Positions 8,554 through 17,574 of a stretch of 64,000 nucleotides of DNA are shown here, piece by piece. The notes beneath the pieces were generated by a model. The model searched no databases. It saw only the letters and a list, made by a program, of their open reading frames with translations, and was not told the DNA's origin. The position numbers and the translations under genes are program-made. Source of the DNA: Candidatus Deianiraea vastatrix (lineage in GTDB: Bacteria > Pseudomonadota > Alphaproteobacteria > Rickettsiales > Deianiraeaceae). The stretch spans positions 174,413-238,412 of the forward strand of contig NZ_CP029077.1 in assembly GCF_007993655.1 (NCBI RefSeq), given 5' to 3'. Numbering within the stretch: position 1 is the stretch's first letter; every line of letters begins with the position of its first letter.

Positions 8554-10656
8554 TTATTCTTCATCATCAGAAGAGTTTTTACCACCATTTGCCTTAATTA
8601 TCTCTTGTGCAACATTTTCTGGAACTGGTTCATATTTATCAAATACCATCGAGTATTGCGCGCGACCTTGAGACATTGAGCGAAGATTGTTAATATATCC
8701 AAACATGTTTGAAAGTGGAACATAAGCTTCTATCACTTTTGCATTACCACGATTATCTACATTTGCAATCTGCCCACGACGAGAGTTGACATCACCTATA
8801 ACGTCACCCATGTAATCTTCAGGAGTTATTATTTCAACCTTCATTATTGGCTCTAAGATTTTTGGTGATAATTTGCTTGCAAGCTTACGAAACGCATTAC
8901 GAGCTGCAATTTCAAAGGCAAGAGCACTTGAGTCAACATCATGGTATTTACCATCTGTTAGCGCAACTGAGAAATCAATTGCTGGGTAACCTGCGTGTAT
9001 ACCTGCTTCTTTTGCAGAAATTAAGCCTTTTTCAACACCTGGAATGTATTCTTTTGGAACGGCACCACCTACAATCTTGCTTTCAAAAACATAACCTGCA
9101 CCTCGTTCAAGTGGAGTAAATTCAAGTGTAATCCCAGCGAACTGCCCAGAACCACCTGACTGCTTTTTGTGCAAGTATTCGATAGTTACAGGTTTTGCAA
9201 GAGTTTCGCGGTAGGCAACTTGTGGCTTACCAACATTTACCTCAACTTTGAACTCTCTCTTCATTCTGTCAACTATGATTTCAAGGTGTAATTCACCCAT
9301 TCCTTTAAGCAGAGTTTGACCAGTTTCTGCATCACTTTGTATTTCAAGAGATGGATCTTCTGAGCCAAGTTTATTTAGCGCAATACCCATTTTTTCTTGG
9401 TCTGCTTGAGTTTTTGGTTCAACTGCAATTTGAATAACCGGTTTTGGGAATTCCATTTTTTCAAGAATTACTTGCTTTTGTGGATCGCAAAGTGTATTAC
9501 CAGTTTTAGTGTCTTTAAGACCAACAAGTGCTACAATGTCACCTGCTGATGCAAATTTAATGTCTTCTCTTTGGTTTGCGTGCATTAAAAGCATACGACC
9601 AATTCTTTCAGATTTACCATTGCTTGAGTTTTTAACAGAAGAACCTGCTTCCAGCTTACCAGAATAAATACGAACGAAGGTAATTGATCCTACAAATGGG
9701 TCGGTTGCAATTTTAAATGCAATACCTGCAAATGGCTCAGAGTCAATTTTTTTACGAGTAATTTTCACTTCACTGTCATCAACATCTGTTCCAACTATTT
9801 CAGGGAAATCAATAGGAGATGGAAGAAGGTTTACAACCGCATCAAGAAGTGGTTGCACCCCTTTGTTTTTAAATGCAGATCCGCAAAGCATTGGAATAAA
9901 TGATGTTGAAACAACGCCTTTTCTAAGGCATGCTATAATTTGCGCTTCAGTGATTTCTTCGCCGCCAAGGTATTTTTCCATTAAAGCTTCGTCTTGTTCA
10001 ACCGCCGCTTCTATCATTGCAGTTCTGTATTCTTGTGCTTTTTCTTTGTATTCAGCTGGAATTTCATCGTAGTAATATTCCGCGCCAAGATTTTCACCTT
10101 TCCAGTAAATTGCTTTCATTTTGATGAGGTCTATCAAGCCTTTGAATTCTTCGCCAAGCCCGATTGGAAGTTGAATTGGAACAGGACGCGCCCCAAGTCT
10201 ATCTTTCATCATTTGAACGCAACGGTAAAAATCGGCACCAGTTCTATCCATTTTATTTGCAAAGCAAATTCTTGGAACATTATATTTATCAGCTTGTCTC
10301 CAAACTGTTTCCGTTTGTGGCTCAACACCTGCAACGCCGTCTAAAACTGCGACAGCACCGTCTAAAACACGAAGTGAACGCTCAACTTCGATTGTAAAGT
10401 CAACGTGCCCTGGGGTATCGATTATATTAATTCTGCAGTCTTGCCAAAAACAAGTAGTTGCCGCTGATGTAATTGTAATTCCACGTTCTTTTTCTTGCTC
10501 CATCCAGTCCATAGTTGCGGCACCTTCGTGAACCTCCCCTATTTTATGAGATTTACCAGTATAAAACAAAATTCTTTCGGTTGTAGTTGTTTTTCCGGCA
10601 TCAATGTGCGCCATAATTCCGATATTTCTATATTTATCAATAGGGTATGTTTTCAT
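8554..10656 (-). CDS. fusA: Translation elongation factor G
   Basis: Cytoplasmic GTPase that translocates tRNA and mRNA on the ribosome. The 700-residue length is standard. The G1 P-loop AHIDAGKTT is at residues 16-24, G3 DTPGH near 88 and G4 NKMDR near 142; domains II-V follow, including GMGELHLEI of domain III and [18 protein letters not shown] of domain V. The start at 10656 gives the typical EF-G N-terminus. It is not in the usual rpsL-rpsG-fusA-tuf order: upstream is the divergent mraZ region and downstream are convergent genes. It is the only clear translation factor in the window. Confidence 0.98.
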   Translation of the reverse strand: MKTYPIDKYRNIGIMAHIDAGKTTTTERILFYTGKSHKIGEVHEGAATMDWMEQEKERGITITSAATTCFWQDCRINIIDTPGHVDFTIEVERSLRVLDGAVAVLDGVAGVEPQTETVWRQADKYNVPRICFANKMDRTGADFYRCVQMMKDRLGARPVPIQLPIGLGEEFKGLIDLIKMKAIYWKGENLGAEYYYDEIPAEYKEKAQEYRTAMIEAAVEQDEALMEKYLGGEEITEAQIIACLRKGVVSTSFIPMLCGSAFKNKGVQPLLDAVVNLLPSPIDFPEIVGTDVDDSEVKITRKKIDSEPFAGIAFKIATDPFVGSITFVRIYSGKLEAGSSVKNSSNGKSERIGRMLLMHANQREDIKFASAGDIVALVGLKDTKTGNTLCDPQKQVILEKMEFPKPVIQIAVEPKTQADQEKMGIALNKLGSEDPSLEIQSDAETGQTLLKGMGELHLEIIVDRMKREFKVEVNVGKPQVAYRETLAKPVTIEYLHKKQSGGSGQFAGITLEFTPLERGAGYVFESKIVGGAVPKEYIPGVEKGLISAKEAGIHAGYPAIDFSVALTDGKYHDVDSSALAFEIAARNAFRKLASKLSPKILEPIMKVEIITPEDYMGDVIGDVNSRRGQIANVDNRGNAKVIEAYVPLSNMFGYINNLRSMSQGRAQYSMVFDKYEPVPENVAQEIIKANGGKNSSDDEE

Positions 10657-10950
10657 ATATAAGTTTAAGAAAATTTTTTAATTCTAGAACCAATCGTTGA
10701 TGTAAAAAAATAAAATGCAAGTTTTTTTATTTACTTTTTGATGAATAGTTTTATAAGGTGAATTTTTTATCATGGGATTGTATGGGAAAAATGCAAAAAT
10801 AGCAATTTTTTGCCTTCAAGAAATACAATTTTTTATATAAATGACAATTCTAATGTGAAAAAATGAAAAAAAATTTATCCAAAAAATAGCGATAAATACT
10901 ATTATTTTTAATGCTGTAAAAAAAATATTAGAAAAAAAATAAAAAAAAGC

Positions 10951-10982
10951 TTGACTTTTCCAAATTTACCCATATTATCCCA
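10951..10982 (+). promoter_or_regulatory. mraZ promoter overlapped by three MraZ-box-like repeats
   Basis: The -35 TTGACT (10951-10956) and -10 TATTAT (10973-10978), 16 bp apart, each match consensus at five of six positions. Three direct repeats TTCCA (10958-10962), ACCCA (10968-10972) and TCCCA (10978-10982), spaced exactly 5 bp apart, fill the spacer and -10. On the minus strand they read TGGGA, TGGGT and TGGAA, matching the known MraZ operator (TGGGN repeats with 5-bp spacers). This predicts autorepression by MraZ. The repeats point opposite to the mraZ gene. Confidence 0.75.
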
Positions 10983-11007
10983 AATGTGAACAAATTGTTG
11001 AAACAAT

Positions 11008-11037
11008 ATATCAAGGTAAGAGAGAGAATCTTGATAT
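11008..11037 (+). promoter_or_regulatory. Leader hairpin upstream of mraZ
   Basis: ATATCAAG (11008-11015) pairs perfectly with CTTGATAT (11030-11037) around a 14-base purine-rich loop. It would lie about 20 nt from the predicted mraZ transcript start. Confidence 0.5.
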
Positions 11038-11103
11038 GTTTGTTTTGGCTAGTTATTTTTTAGTACCATTTTAAAGGAGGCCTTTTTAAAGAGGGGTACA
11101 ACT

Positions 11104-11214
11104 ATGAGCAGACTTCGGTTTGCTGATAGCTTTAAAGTGAGGTGTTTTTTTAGGCTTTTGGCTTTTTGTTTATTGACTTGTTATGTCTCTTTTTATATCA
11201 ACATACAAGAATAA
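11104..11214 (+). CDS. Possible 36-residue leader peptide ahead of mraZ
   Basis: ATG at 11104 is preceded by GAGGGG (11091-11096), a Shine-Dalgarno-like sequence at suitable distance. The frame encodes 36 residues: a basic N-terminus (MSRLRFADSFKVRC), then a hydrophobic stretch (FFRLLAFCLLTCYVSFYI). It overlaps the first 32 bp of mraZ in another frame, and mraZ itself has no visible ribosome-binding site. Codons 2-7 form a 7-bp hairpin closed by a TTCG tetraloop (11107-11124). This fits a translationally coupled leader peptide or membrane microprotein, but chance cannot be excluded for a frame this short. Confidence 0.35.
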   Translation: MSRLRFADSFKVRCFFRLLAFCLLTCYVSFYINIQE

Positions 11215-11632
11215 AATCGACAAAAAGCTGAGGGTCTCGGTTCCATCGCAATTTCGCTCTGTTATCTCAAAAAGTTCATTTGCAGGAATCATTGTTTATA
11301 GGTCAATTACCAATAAATGCCTTGAAGGCTGCAGCCTTGAAAGACTTGAAAAAATTACCGAAATGATAGATAGCCTCGATCCATTTTCAAGCGAAAGAGA
11401 CGCATTTTCAACAGCAATTTTGGGCGGAAGTATACAGCTTTCATTCGACACAGAGGGCAGGGTGAATATTCCAGACGACATAATCGCCGAACTCGGACTC
11501 ACCGAAACAGCAGTTTTCGTTGGCAAAGGTCATACTTTTGAAATTTGGTCAAATGAGGAATTTGAAAAACACATCTCAGAATCTCGCAAAATTGCATTCG
11601 AAAATCGTGATAAGATAAAAGTTATTAAATAA
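11183..11632 (+). CDS. mraZ: MraZ transcriptional regulator
   Basis: DNA-binding protein with two SpoVT-AbrB-type half domains: the first near residues 8-50 (KIDKKLRVSVPSQFR) and the second near 80-125 (FDTEGRVNIPDDIIAELGL). Both carry the D-x-K/E-G-R-V-x-I/V-P signature in recognisable form. The length of 149 residues is normal. MraZ forms ring-shaped oligomers and represses its own division/cell-wall cluster. The operon here is unusual: the next gene is tRNA-Leu and then tig, not rsmH-ftsL-ftsI, so this is an orphan mraZ. Its upstream region has matching operator repeats. The start at 11183 has no obvious Shine-Dalgarno sequence. Confidence 0.92.
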   Translation: MSLFISTYKNKIDKKLRVSVPSQFRSVISKSSFAGIIVYRSITNKCLEGCSLERLEKITEMIDSLDPFSSERDAFSTAILGGSIQLSFDTEGRVNIPDDIIAELGLTETAVFVGKGHTFEIWSNEEFEKHISESRKIAFENRDKIKVIK

Positions 11633-11807
11633 ATTTACTATATATAATTATAATTATTATATTTGAACAAAGACATATTATTTTGCATGGTGATTGTATA
11701 TTTTGTTGTAATTGTAGAATTCTTATCTTTGATTTCAATCTAAAATATTTAATAATAAATTTTTTTCTTGATTATTAAAAATAATGTTTTTACACTGGTG
11801 GTTGATT

Positions 11808-11891
11808 GCGGATGTGGTGAAATGGTAGACACACCAGTTTTAGGTACTGGCGGCGCGAGCTGTGGGGGTTCAAGTCCCTCCATCCGTACCA
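11808..11891 (+). tRNA. tRNA-Leu (anticodon UAG)
   Basis: Acceptor GCGGATG (11808-11814) pairs with CATCCGT, with A as discriminator and an encoded CCA end. The anticodon stem CCAGT/ACTGG encloses TTTAGGT, giving anticodon TAG. The long variable arm (GGCGGCGCGAGCTGT region) is typical of class II tRNA-Leu, and the T-arm GGGGGTTCAAGTCCCTC is canonical. Confidence 0.96.
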
Positions 11892-11909
11892 TTATTATTT
11901 GATAAAAAA

Positions 11910-13259
11910 ATGAAAATTAAACTTGTTAAAAATACAGATTGTCTGCGTATATATGAGATAAATTGTGATAATAGTATCGTTGGTACAGAATATGCATCGG
12001 TTTTGGAAGATGCTTCAAAAAGAGTTAATATTGAAGGCTTTAGAAAGGGTGCCGTTCCACTTGACGTTATTGAAACTAGAATGGGGGAAAAAATAATTGA
12101 AATTGTTTCAGATAATCTAGAGCGAAAAATAGTACAAAAAATTATTGAAGATGAAGGCGGCATTTCAAAAATTGCTCATATTGGAAAATCAAAACCACTG
12201 GCAAAGTACACAAAAGATTCAATAAAAATGTCTATTGAGATTGAAATAAATCCAGAAGTTCCTGCGATTAAATATGAGAAAATTAAGCTTGATTTGCCAA
12301 AGCTTGAACTTTCTGATGCAGATCTTGATAAGGAGGTAGAAAAGGTATTGAGTAATTTTGCAACTCCTAAGCGTATAGATGATCCAAATATAGCGATACA
12401 AAATAGACATATTGCGGTAATAAATTTTGTTGGTAGGATAGACGATAAAATAGTTGAATCAGCTTGTGCAAATAATTTTTCTATTGAAATTGGATCTAGA
12501 AATTTAATACCAGGATTTGAAGATCAAATGGTTGGAATGAAAAGTGGCGAATCAAAAACTATTAAAGTAACCTTTCCAAAAGATTATCATGCAAAAGATA
12601 TGGCTGGTAAAGATGCGGAATTTGATATAAATGTTTTGTCAATTAATGAAAAAATATTGCCAGATTTAAATGAGGAATTTCTTGGACAATTTGGCCTTAA
12701 GAGTGTTGAAGAGTTTAGATCTAGAATATCACAAGATATAGATAAAATGTATGAAAATCAGATAAAAAGGTATGCAAAAGTGAAGGTTGAGGAGCATTTA
12801 CGCGATAAATATTCTGACTTTCCAATACCAAAAGTTTTTCTTGAATCTGAAATATCTCGTTTAAAGCCAATTCTTGAAAAAAATAATCAAGAATTGCCAG
12901 AAAAAACTAGAAAAAGTGCTAAAGATATAGAAAAAGAATGTGAAAAAAAAGCAATTGAAAATATCTGCATGAGCTTTATTTACAGATCTATTATAACTTC
13001 GGAAAAAATTGAAATTTCCAAAGAGGATGTAGAGGCTGCAATAATGAATGACGCAATGATGTATGGTAAGGATTATGAAAAAATTATAAAAATGTATAGC
13101 GAAAATCCAAATATGAGAAATTTTGTTGAGTCAAGATTGCAAGAGGATAGGGCGTTTGACTATATGTTTGGTAAAATTTCCATTACGCGCAAGCCACTTA
13201 ATCTAGAAAAAATGAAAATTGAAATTGATAAATTGTTTTCTTCGTTAAAAAAAGAATAG
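11910..13259 (+). CDS. tig: Trigger factor, ribosome-associated chaperone/prolyl isomerase
   Basis: The 449-residue protein meets nascent chains at the ribosome exit tunnel. The N-terminal ribosome-binding domain carries GFRKGAVPLDVIETR (about residues 43-57), matching the GFRxGKxP signature. The FKBP-like PPIase domain (about 155-240) includes IPGFEDQMVGMKSGE and FPKDYHAKDMAGKDAEF. A long helical C-terminal domain follows. ATG at 11910 is chosen because upstream in-frame codons lie in tRNA-Leu. The clpP-clpX genes usually downstream are absent. An all-AT hairpin at 13271-13302 may end the transcript. Confidence 0.95.
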   Translation: MKIKLVKNTDCLRIYEINCDNSIVGTEYASVLEDASKRVNIEGFRKGAVPLDVIETRMGEKIIEIVSDNLERKIVQKIIEDEGGISKIAHIGKSKPLAKYTKDSIKMSIEIEINPEVPAIKYEKIKLDLPKLELSDADLDKEVEKVLSNFATPKRIDDPNIAIQNRHIAVINFVGRIDDKIVESACANNFSIEIGSRNLIPGFEDQMVGMKSGESKTIKVTFPKDYHAKDMAGKDAEFDINVLSINEKILPDLNEEFLGQFGLKSVEEFRSRISQDIDKMYENQIKRYAKVKVEEHLRDKYSDFPIPKVFLESEISRLKPILEKNNQELPEKTRKSAKDIEKECEKKAIENICMSFIYRSIITSEKIEISKEDVEAAIMNDAMMYGKDYEKIIKMYSENPNMRNFVESRLQEDRAFDYMFGKISITRKPLNLEKMKIEIDKLFSSLKKE

Positions 13260-13270
13260 AAATATATTAA

Positions 13271-13302
13271 TTTTAATATTTTTTTTTTATTGAATATTAA
13301 AA
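13271..13302 (+). terminator. AT-only hairpin after tig
   Basis: TTTTAATATT (13271-13280) pairs with AATATTAAAA (13293-13302); the loop contains eight T. A weak terminator candidate, since composition this AT-rich makes such pairings common. Confidence 0.25.
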
Positions 13303-13338
13303 ATAAGATTGTAATATTACGTGTAATCTTGTTGATTA

Positions 13339-14604
13339 ATGTTAAAGGTCAAAAAAATAGCAATTGTAGGCTTGGGATATAGTGGTGCCTTATGTTTTGC
13401 AAATATAGCACGAAAATTTCAATTTACAAGTAATGTTCAAATTGATATTTTTGATAAATCGTATAGCATGGGCAGAGGTCTTGCGTATAAAAAACAAGAT
13501 TTTACCAGACTTTTAAATGTGCCGGCCTTTAGAATGTCCGCTTTTCCCGATAATCAATATCATTTTTTAAATTGGTTGCAAAATAATGGATATAGCTATG
13601 AAGAATGCGATTTTGTTCCTCGTGGCATATATGGTAACTATATTGAAAGTATAGTTATGGAATCTGTGAAATTATGTAAAATTAAAAATATTGGAGTGCA
13701 TTTTATTCCGTGTGAGGTTTTTGATATATCAAAAAATGATGAAAAATTTACTATTTTAGGAAAAAAATACGATCATGTAATATATTGCCCAGGAAATTTT
13801 GCCAAGAAAATTAATGGCATGATAAGCTGTTTTAATGAGGAATCCATTGCAAATATTGCAAATGACAATGTTATAATTTTTGGATCTGGACTTAGCATGA
13901 TAGATACATGTATAACTCTTGCAAATAATCCAAAAGTAAAGAAGATTTTCGCAATATCAAGACATGGAAGGCTGCCGGAAATCCACAAACCGCAATATTT
14001 TAAGACAAAAATACCACCAGTTATAACTGAAAAAGATGTTAAAAATGCAAGATTAAGTAAAATTATGAGAAAATTTCGACAAAAATGTCAAGATTTAGAA
14101 GATTGGAGAATTGGATTTGACTCAATTCGTCCTATAATGCAGGATTTGTGGCTTAGCTTAAATATAAAAGATAGGGGGCGTTTTTTTGCTAAATTGTATT
14201 CGATTTTTTCAGTTTATAGACATCGCATGCCAAATCCTCAGGCAAATATTGTAAATAATTTAATCAAAAATGGCGTATTGCAAATTGTAAAGGGCGATTA
14301 TCGTGAATTTATTAATGCTGAAATTCCAAAAATTAATTGCCTTGGGCTTGAAATGAATGTTGATAAAATCGACGATAAATTGTTACACAACCTTGTCAGC
14401 AAGAAGATTGTTAAAAAAAGCAAGACCAATATAGGAATAATGCAGTCTGAAATTGACAATTTTCACATTATGTCGCCACTTTTAATTGGAGAAATGGGTG
14501 AAATAATAGCTGTTCCAGAGCTTAGACAAATGGCAAACGAAATATCGGATATAATAGCTGCATCTGACAGTATTGATATGAATATCAACAAAAAGGCTCA
14601 ATAA
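13339..14604 (+). CDS. FAD/NAD(P)-binding oxidoreductase-like protein
   Basis: A 421-residue protein with an N-terminal Rossmann motif IAIVGLGYSGALC (about residues 6-18), an acidic residue ending the second strand (IDIFDKS), and the MGRGLAYKKQDFTRLLNVPAFRMS block characteristic of the FAD-NAD(P)-binding family (HydN/NAD_binding_9 type). A second nucleotide-binding segment, IIFGSGLSMIDT, is near residue 180. Substrate is unknown; relatives occur beside siderophore or amino-acid metabolism genes but nothing here points to either. It faces the SPOR lipoprotein gene with only 6 bp between stops. Confidence 0.75.
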   Translation: MLKVKKIAIVGLGYSGALCFANIARKFQFTSNVQIDIFDKSYSMGRGLAYKKQDFTRLLNVPAFRMSAFPDNQYHFLNWLQNNGYSYEECDFVPRGIYGNYIESIVMESVKLCKIKNIGVHFIPCEVFDISKNDEKFTILGKKYDHVIYCPGNFAKKINGMISCFNEESIANIANDNVIIFGSGLSMIDTCITLANNPKVKKIFAISRHGRLPEIHKPQYFKTKIPPVITEKDVKNARLSKIMRKFRQKCQDLEDWRIGFDSIRPIMQDLWLSLNIKDRGRFFAKLYSIFSVYRHRMPNPQANIVNNLIKNGVLQIVKGDYREFINAEIPKINCLGLEMNVDKIDDKLLHNLVSKKIVKKSKTNIGIMQSEIDNFHIMSPLLIGEMGEIIAVPELRQMANEISDIIAASDSIDMNINKKAQ

Positions 14605-14610
14605 ATATAA

Positions 14611-15204
14611 TTATTCAAAAACTCTAACATCGTAATATCCTAGGTTTAGAGCCATATTTGCAACTTGGTATGCCGTTTTTTTATCACTTTGATTTGATTT
14701 AACAATAAAGCTATTATTTTTCTCTTCAATGTTGAAGACAATTGAGCTTTTTTGCATTAATTCATTGGCGACTTTTTCCGCAGCTGTCTTATCTTTAAAT
14801 GTGCCAAGATGGACAAATTTCTTGCCAAGATTTTGACTTTTTGTATTTGTAATATTTTGATTACCTAGGTTGACATTTTGATCATTTTCAGATTTTGTAA
14901 AAACAATAGTTTCATCTGCATTTTTACCGACCAAAAGTTGATCTTGCGCAATTTCAGTAGGCTTGACATTGTTATACATTTGCCTTGCCAAAATGTTTTG
15001 CCTTGGCTGGTCAAGTTCTGGGTATGAAGTATTGTTTGTAAAAGATGTATCGTTTGAAGTTACTGCTATGGCATCGATATTTCCGATAGATGCAAGCAAC
15101 ATTCTATTGCCTTCCGGGATTTTCTTTAATCCAACAAAAGGAATATTTTTACTTGAGCTGCAAGATGCAATAAATAAAGTTAGTAAAATAATAAAATATC
15201 TCAT
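14611..15204 (-). CDS. SPOR-domain lipoprotein
   Basis: The 197-residue protein starts MRYFIILLTLFIASCSSS, a signal peptide with lipobox IASC and Cys at residue 15. A low-complexity Asn/Thr-rich linker follows. The C-terminal 75 residues (about 122-197) form a SPOR-like domain beginning KKFVHLGTFKDKTAAEKVANEL. It is expected in the outer membrane or periplasm, binding peptidoglycan, as in RlpA-type lipoproteins, but no RlpA catalytic domain is present. It is 6 bp downstream of the ZnuB-like gene and probably co-transcribed with it. Confidence 0.78.
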   Translation of the reverse strand: MRYFIILLTLFIASCSSSKNIPFVGLKKIPEGNRMLLASIGNIDAIAVTSNDTSFTNNTSYPELDQPRQNILARQMYNNVKPTEIAQDQLLVGKNADETIVFTKSENDQNVNLGNQNITNTKSQNLGKKFVHLGTFKDKTAAEKVANELMQKSSIVFNIEEKNNSFIVKSNQSDKKTAYQVANMALNLGYYDVRVFE

Positions 15205-15210
15205 AAATAA

Positions 15211-15957
15211 CTATTTAGAAAGAAATAAGCTGAAAAAAAGACAACAACAAACCAAAGCAACAGTTATAAAACTGAAATATATATTAAAATAAATTGCAAG
15301 AAAATAAGATAAAAATAATATAAATAATGATAATATAAAGCTTTTTATAAGCATATCAATTGGATTATTTGATATTTTTCGTGCAATAATTGGAATAAAC
15401 CCAAGTATAAAACTTGAGCCAAGAATGCCAAAAATCTTTGTAAATAAAATTATTCCAGATGATGATAGGTTAAATATTGTTAAGGAATGAAAAATTGGAA
15501 TGTTTCGCCTATATAAAGCGAGATTAATTATAATTAGATTAAAATTTTTAGCAATAAATATAAGTGATAGTGTTGTGATTATAGTTAATATTATTGAGTT
15601 GCTAATTGGGAATAATAAAATATCACCAATTAATAAATGTTGTATTGCGTAAGAATTTCCAAAATAAAATTCGATGCAAAATCCAATAATCATTACAAGA
15701 TTTCCAAAGATGTAAATGTTATCTAGTTTATCAATTTTCGATAAATATTGCCTAATTGTAGAAAATATAAAGCCTGTAATTATTGATAAAAGATTGTAAT
15801 TAATTGAGAAAATTGATGATAAAGATAGATTTAAAGTTGATGAGTGCGAAATTGCATGTATCATGTTGACATTGTTAGACCAGACTAAAAAGCTTCCAAT
15901 AATTGCAATAAAAAATGATGCAGCAAAAATGGCAAATATAACTTCGTAATCGATCAT
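15211..15957 (-). CDS. ZnuB-like ABC-3 family metal permease
   Basis: A 248-residue integral membrane protein with about seven to eight hydrophobic helices. The family features are a GSFLVW segment near residue 22, the IAHSS-like AISHSSTLNLSLS (about 35-47), LLIGDILLFP near 112 and the KIFGILGSSFILGFIPIIARKIS segment (about 170-195), matching the VKIVG-LL-ALLIIPAATAR block of zinc/manganese ABC-3 permeases. The ATPase (ZnuC) and binding protein (ZnuA) are not in the window. Its start overlaps the stop of the antiporter-like gene by 1 bp, implying translational coupling. Confidence 0.68.
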   Translation of the reverse strand: MIDYEVIFAIFAASFFIAIIGSFLVWSNNVNMIHAISHSSTLNLSLSSIFSINYNLLSIITGFIFSTIRQYLSKIDKLDNIYIFGNLVMIIGFCIEFYFGNSYAIQHLLIGDILLFPISNSIILTIITTLSLIFIAKNFNLIIINLALYRRNIPIFHSLTIFNLSSSGIILFTKIFGILGSSFILGFIPIIARKISNNPIDMLIKSFILSLFILFLSYFLAIYFNIYFSFITVALVCCCLFFSLFLSK

Positions 15958-17297
15958 TATATAAATAATACAAAGCCAGTCGATATAAATAAAGCAAGTA
16001 TTGTAATTAAAATAATGTGAAATTCCTCCAATTTTTCTGTTTTATCTAAATTTTGATTTTTAGTTGAAAAAGCAACTGGTAGTTTTAAATAATAATAAGA
16101 GCCTAAAATACTTGACAGCACAATTGCAAAAACAGTTATATACCAATAATTTTGGTAGATTATGACTTCTTTTATGATTTGCAATTTTGCAAAAAAACCA
16201 AGCATTGGTGGAATGCCGATTAAAGATAAAATTGATACTAAGAAGCATAAATATAAAAATTTATTGCCACTAATTATGGATGTTATTGTAAATGAATTTT
16301 GATTTTTATCAGAAAGTAATATAAGACTTATCGATAGTAGTAAATTTGCTACTATATATGAAATTGTAAAGTAAGTTACTATATAAATGGAAATTTTTGA
16401 ACACAGTAAGTATGTTAAAATTATTCCTAAATTTACAGCACCACTATGTGCAATAATTCTTTTCACACAAACCTGTCTAATTGCTCTAAATGAAGTAAAA
16501 ATAATGCCAAAAATACTAAAAAAGAGCAAGATTGTTGATAATTTAAGAGAGATTTTTGTATAAGAGAATATCCAATATAAGCCGAAAATTCCAGCAATTT
16601 TGGGCAAAGTATTTATAACATTTAAGGCTGAAAATCGCAAACTTGAGTAAATATCGCAAAATACAATATGAAACGGAGTAATGCCAATTTTTATAAATAT
16701 TGACATCAAAAGCATTAAAAATCCAATTTCCGAGATTTTTGTATCGGCCATTTTTGGTAACATAATATCGCCAGTTTGCAAATAAAACATTGCTATTGAT
16801 ATTAGCATTATTATTGACCCAAGAGAGCTTGATATAATGTATTTTAAAGCAGTGCAGCTCGTAATTTTTTCGCCAAACATGCCAGCTATAAGTATCACAG
16901 ATGTTATTGAAATAAATTCAAAGATAAGATATAGCATCATTAAATTCACGGTTCCAGAAGCAATTTTAATTGTTCCAAGGGTTAAAAAGCTAATTAATGT
17001 ATATATTTCATATGGTATGTTACGTTGTATTTTTTTGCCTTCAATGTATACAAAAATCATCGAGATAATTCCAACTGCATATATCATGGCCGATATATTG
17101 CTTGTTGCTATATGAAAACTTGCTATTTTTGTATAAAATGTAGTTGGATTATAAAAATTAACAAAAATACCTATTAAAAGTATTAGAGAAGATGTCACAA
17201 AAGACAAATTTTCAACTCTATTTTTTGATATAAATGGATAAACAGCAAGAGTTAAAGCCGAAATAAATAAAAGAATTATGTCAAAAGATATAATCAT
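15957..17297 (-). CDS. Complex I / Mrp antiporter-like membrane subunit (NuoN/NuoM/MnhD family)
   Basis: The 446-residue protein has about 14 hydrophobic helices typical of the proton-conducting family. Visible signatures include the conserved glutamate helix LIFEFISITSVILIAG (about 124-139), the helix with K at ISIFIKIGITPFHIVFCDIYSS (about 200-222), HSGAVNLGIILTY (about 283-295) and GIPPMLGFFAKLQIIKE (about 365-380). These match NuoN/MrpD-like subunits that move protons or sodium. No other complex I genes are adjacent, so it is a stand-alone paralogue. It is the first gene of a three-gene minus-strand operon with ZnuB-like and SPOR lipoprotein genes. Confidence 0.75.
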   Translation of the reverse strand: MIISFDIILLFISALTLAVYPFISKNRVENLSFVTSSLILLIGIFVNFYNPTTFYTKIASFHIATSNISAMIYAVGIISMIFVYIEGKKIQRNIPYEIYTLISFLTLGTIKIASGTVNLMMLYLIFEFISITSVILIAGMFGEKITSCTALKYIISSSLGSIIMLISIAMFYLQTGDIMLPKMADTKISEIGFLMLLMSIFIKIGITPFHIVFCDIYSSLRFSALNVINTLPKIAGIFGLYWIFSYTKISLKLSTILLFFSIFGIIFTSFRAIRQVCVKRIIAHSGAVNLGIILTYLLCSKISIYIVTYFTISYIVANLLLSISLILLSDKNQNSFTITSIISGNKFLYLCFLVSILSLIGIPPMLGFFAKLQIIKEVIIYQNYWYITVFAIVLSSILGSYYYLKLPVAFSTKNQNLDKTEKLEEFHIILITILALFISTGFVLFI

Positions 17298-17459
17298 TTT
17301 GCAAAAAAACTTGAAGTTGTATTTACGAAACTAATAAATAAAAAGCAAGGTATTTTTTAAAATATTAGTTTTATGGTGAGGGTTTATTTTTTTAATTCAA
17401 ATAAAATCAGCTTTGTGAATTAATTGTTCAGATCAAAAAAGTTAAGCTGTAAAAAAAAC

Positions 17460-17487
17460 TTGACAATTAAAAATAATTTTGTAGACA
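17460..17487 (+). promoter_or_regulatory. tRNA-Asn promoter
   Basis: TTGACA (17460-17465), 16-bp spacer, then TAGACA (17482-17487). The -35 plus the next nine bases are identical to the rplS upstream region (2983). The predicted start is a few bases before the tRNA. Confidence 0.6.
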
Positions 17488-17499
17488 CTTGTTTTAAGT

Positions 17500-17574
17500 T
17501 CCTCGGTAGCTCAGCGGTAGAGCAGTTGGCTGTTAACCAATTGGTCGTTGGTTCGATCCCAACCCGGGGAGCCA
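17500..17574 (+). tRNA. tRNA-Asn (anticodon GUU), island integration site
   Basis: Acceptor TCCTCGG (17500-17506) pairs with CCGGGGA; discriminator G and encoded CCA end at 17574. The anticodon loop CTGTTAA gives GTT. D-arm and T-arm (GGTTCGATCCC) are canonical. The 3' part from 17533 is also read on the minus strand as the C-terminus of the recombinase gene of element 1, marking this tRNA as the left junction of the island. Confidence 0.97.

Noticed and set aside
11862-11909. Upstream extension of trigger factor
   Set aside because: The codons are part of tRNA-Leu; the homologous start is ATG 11910.
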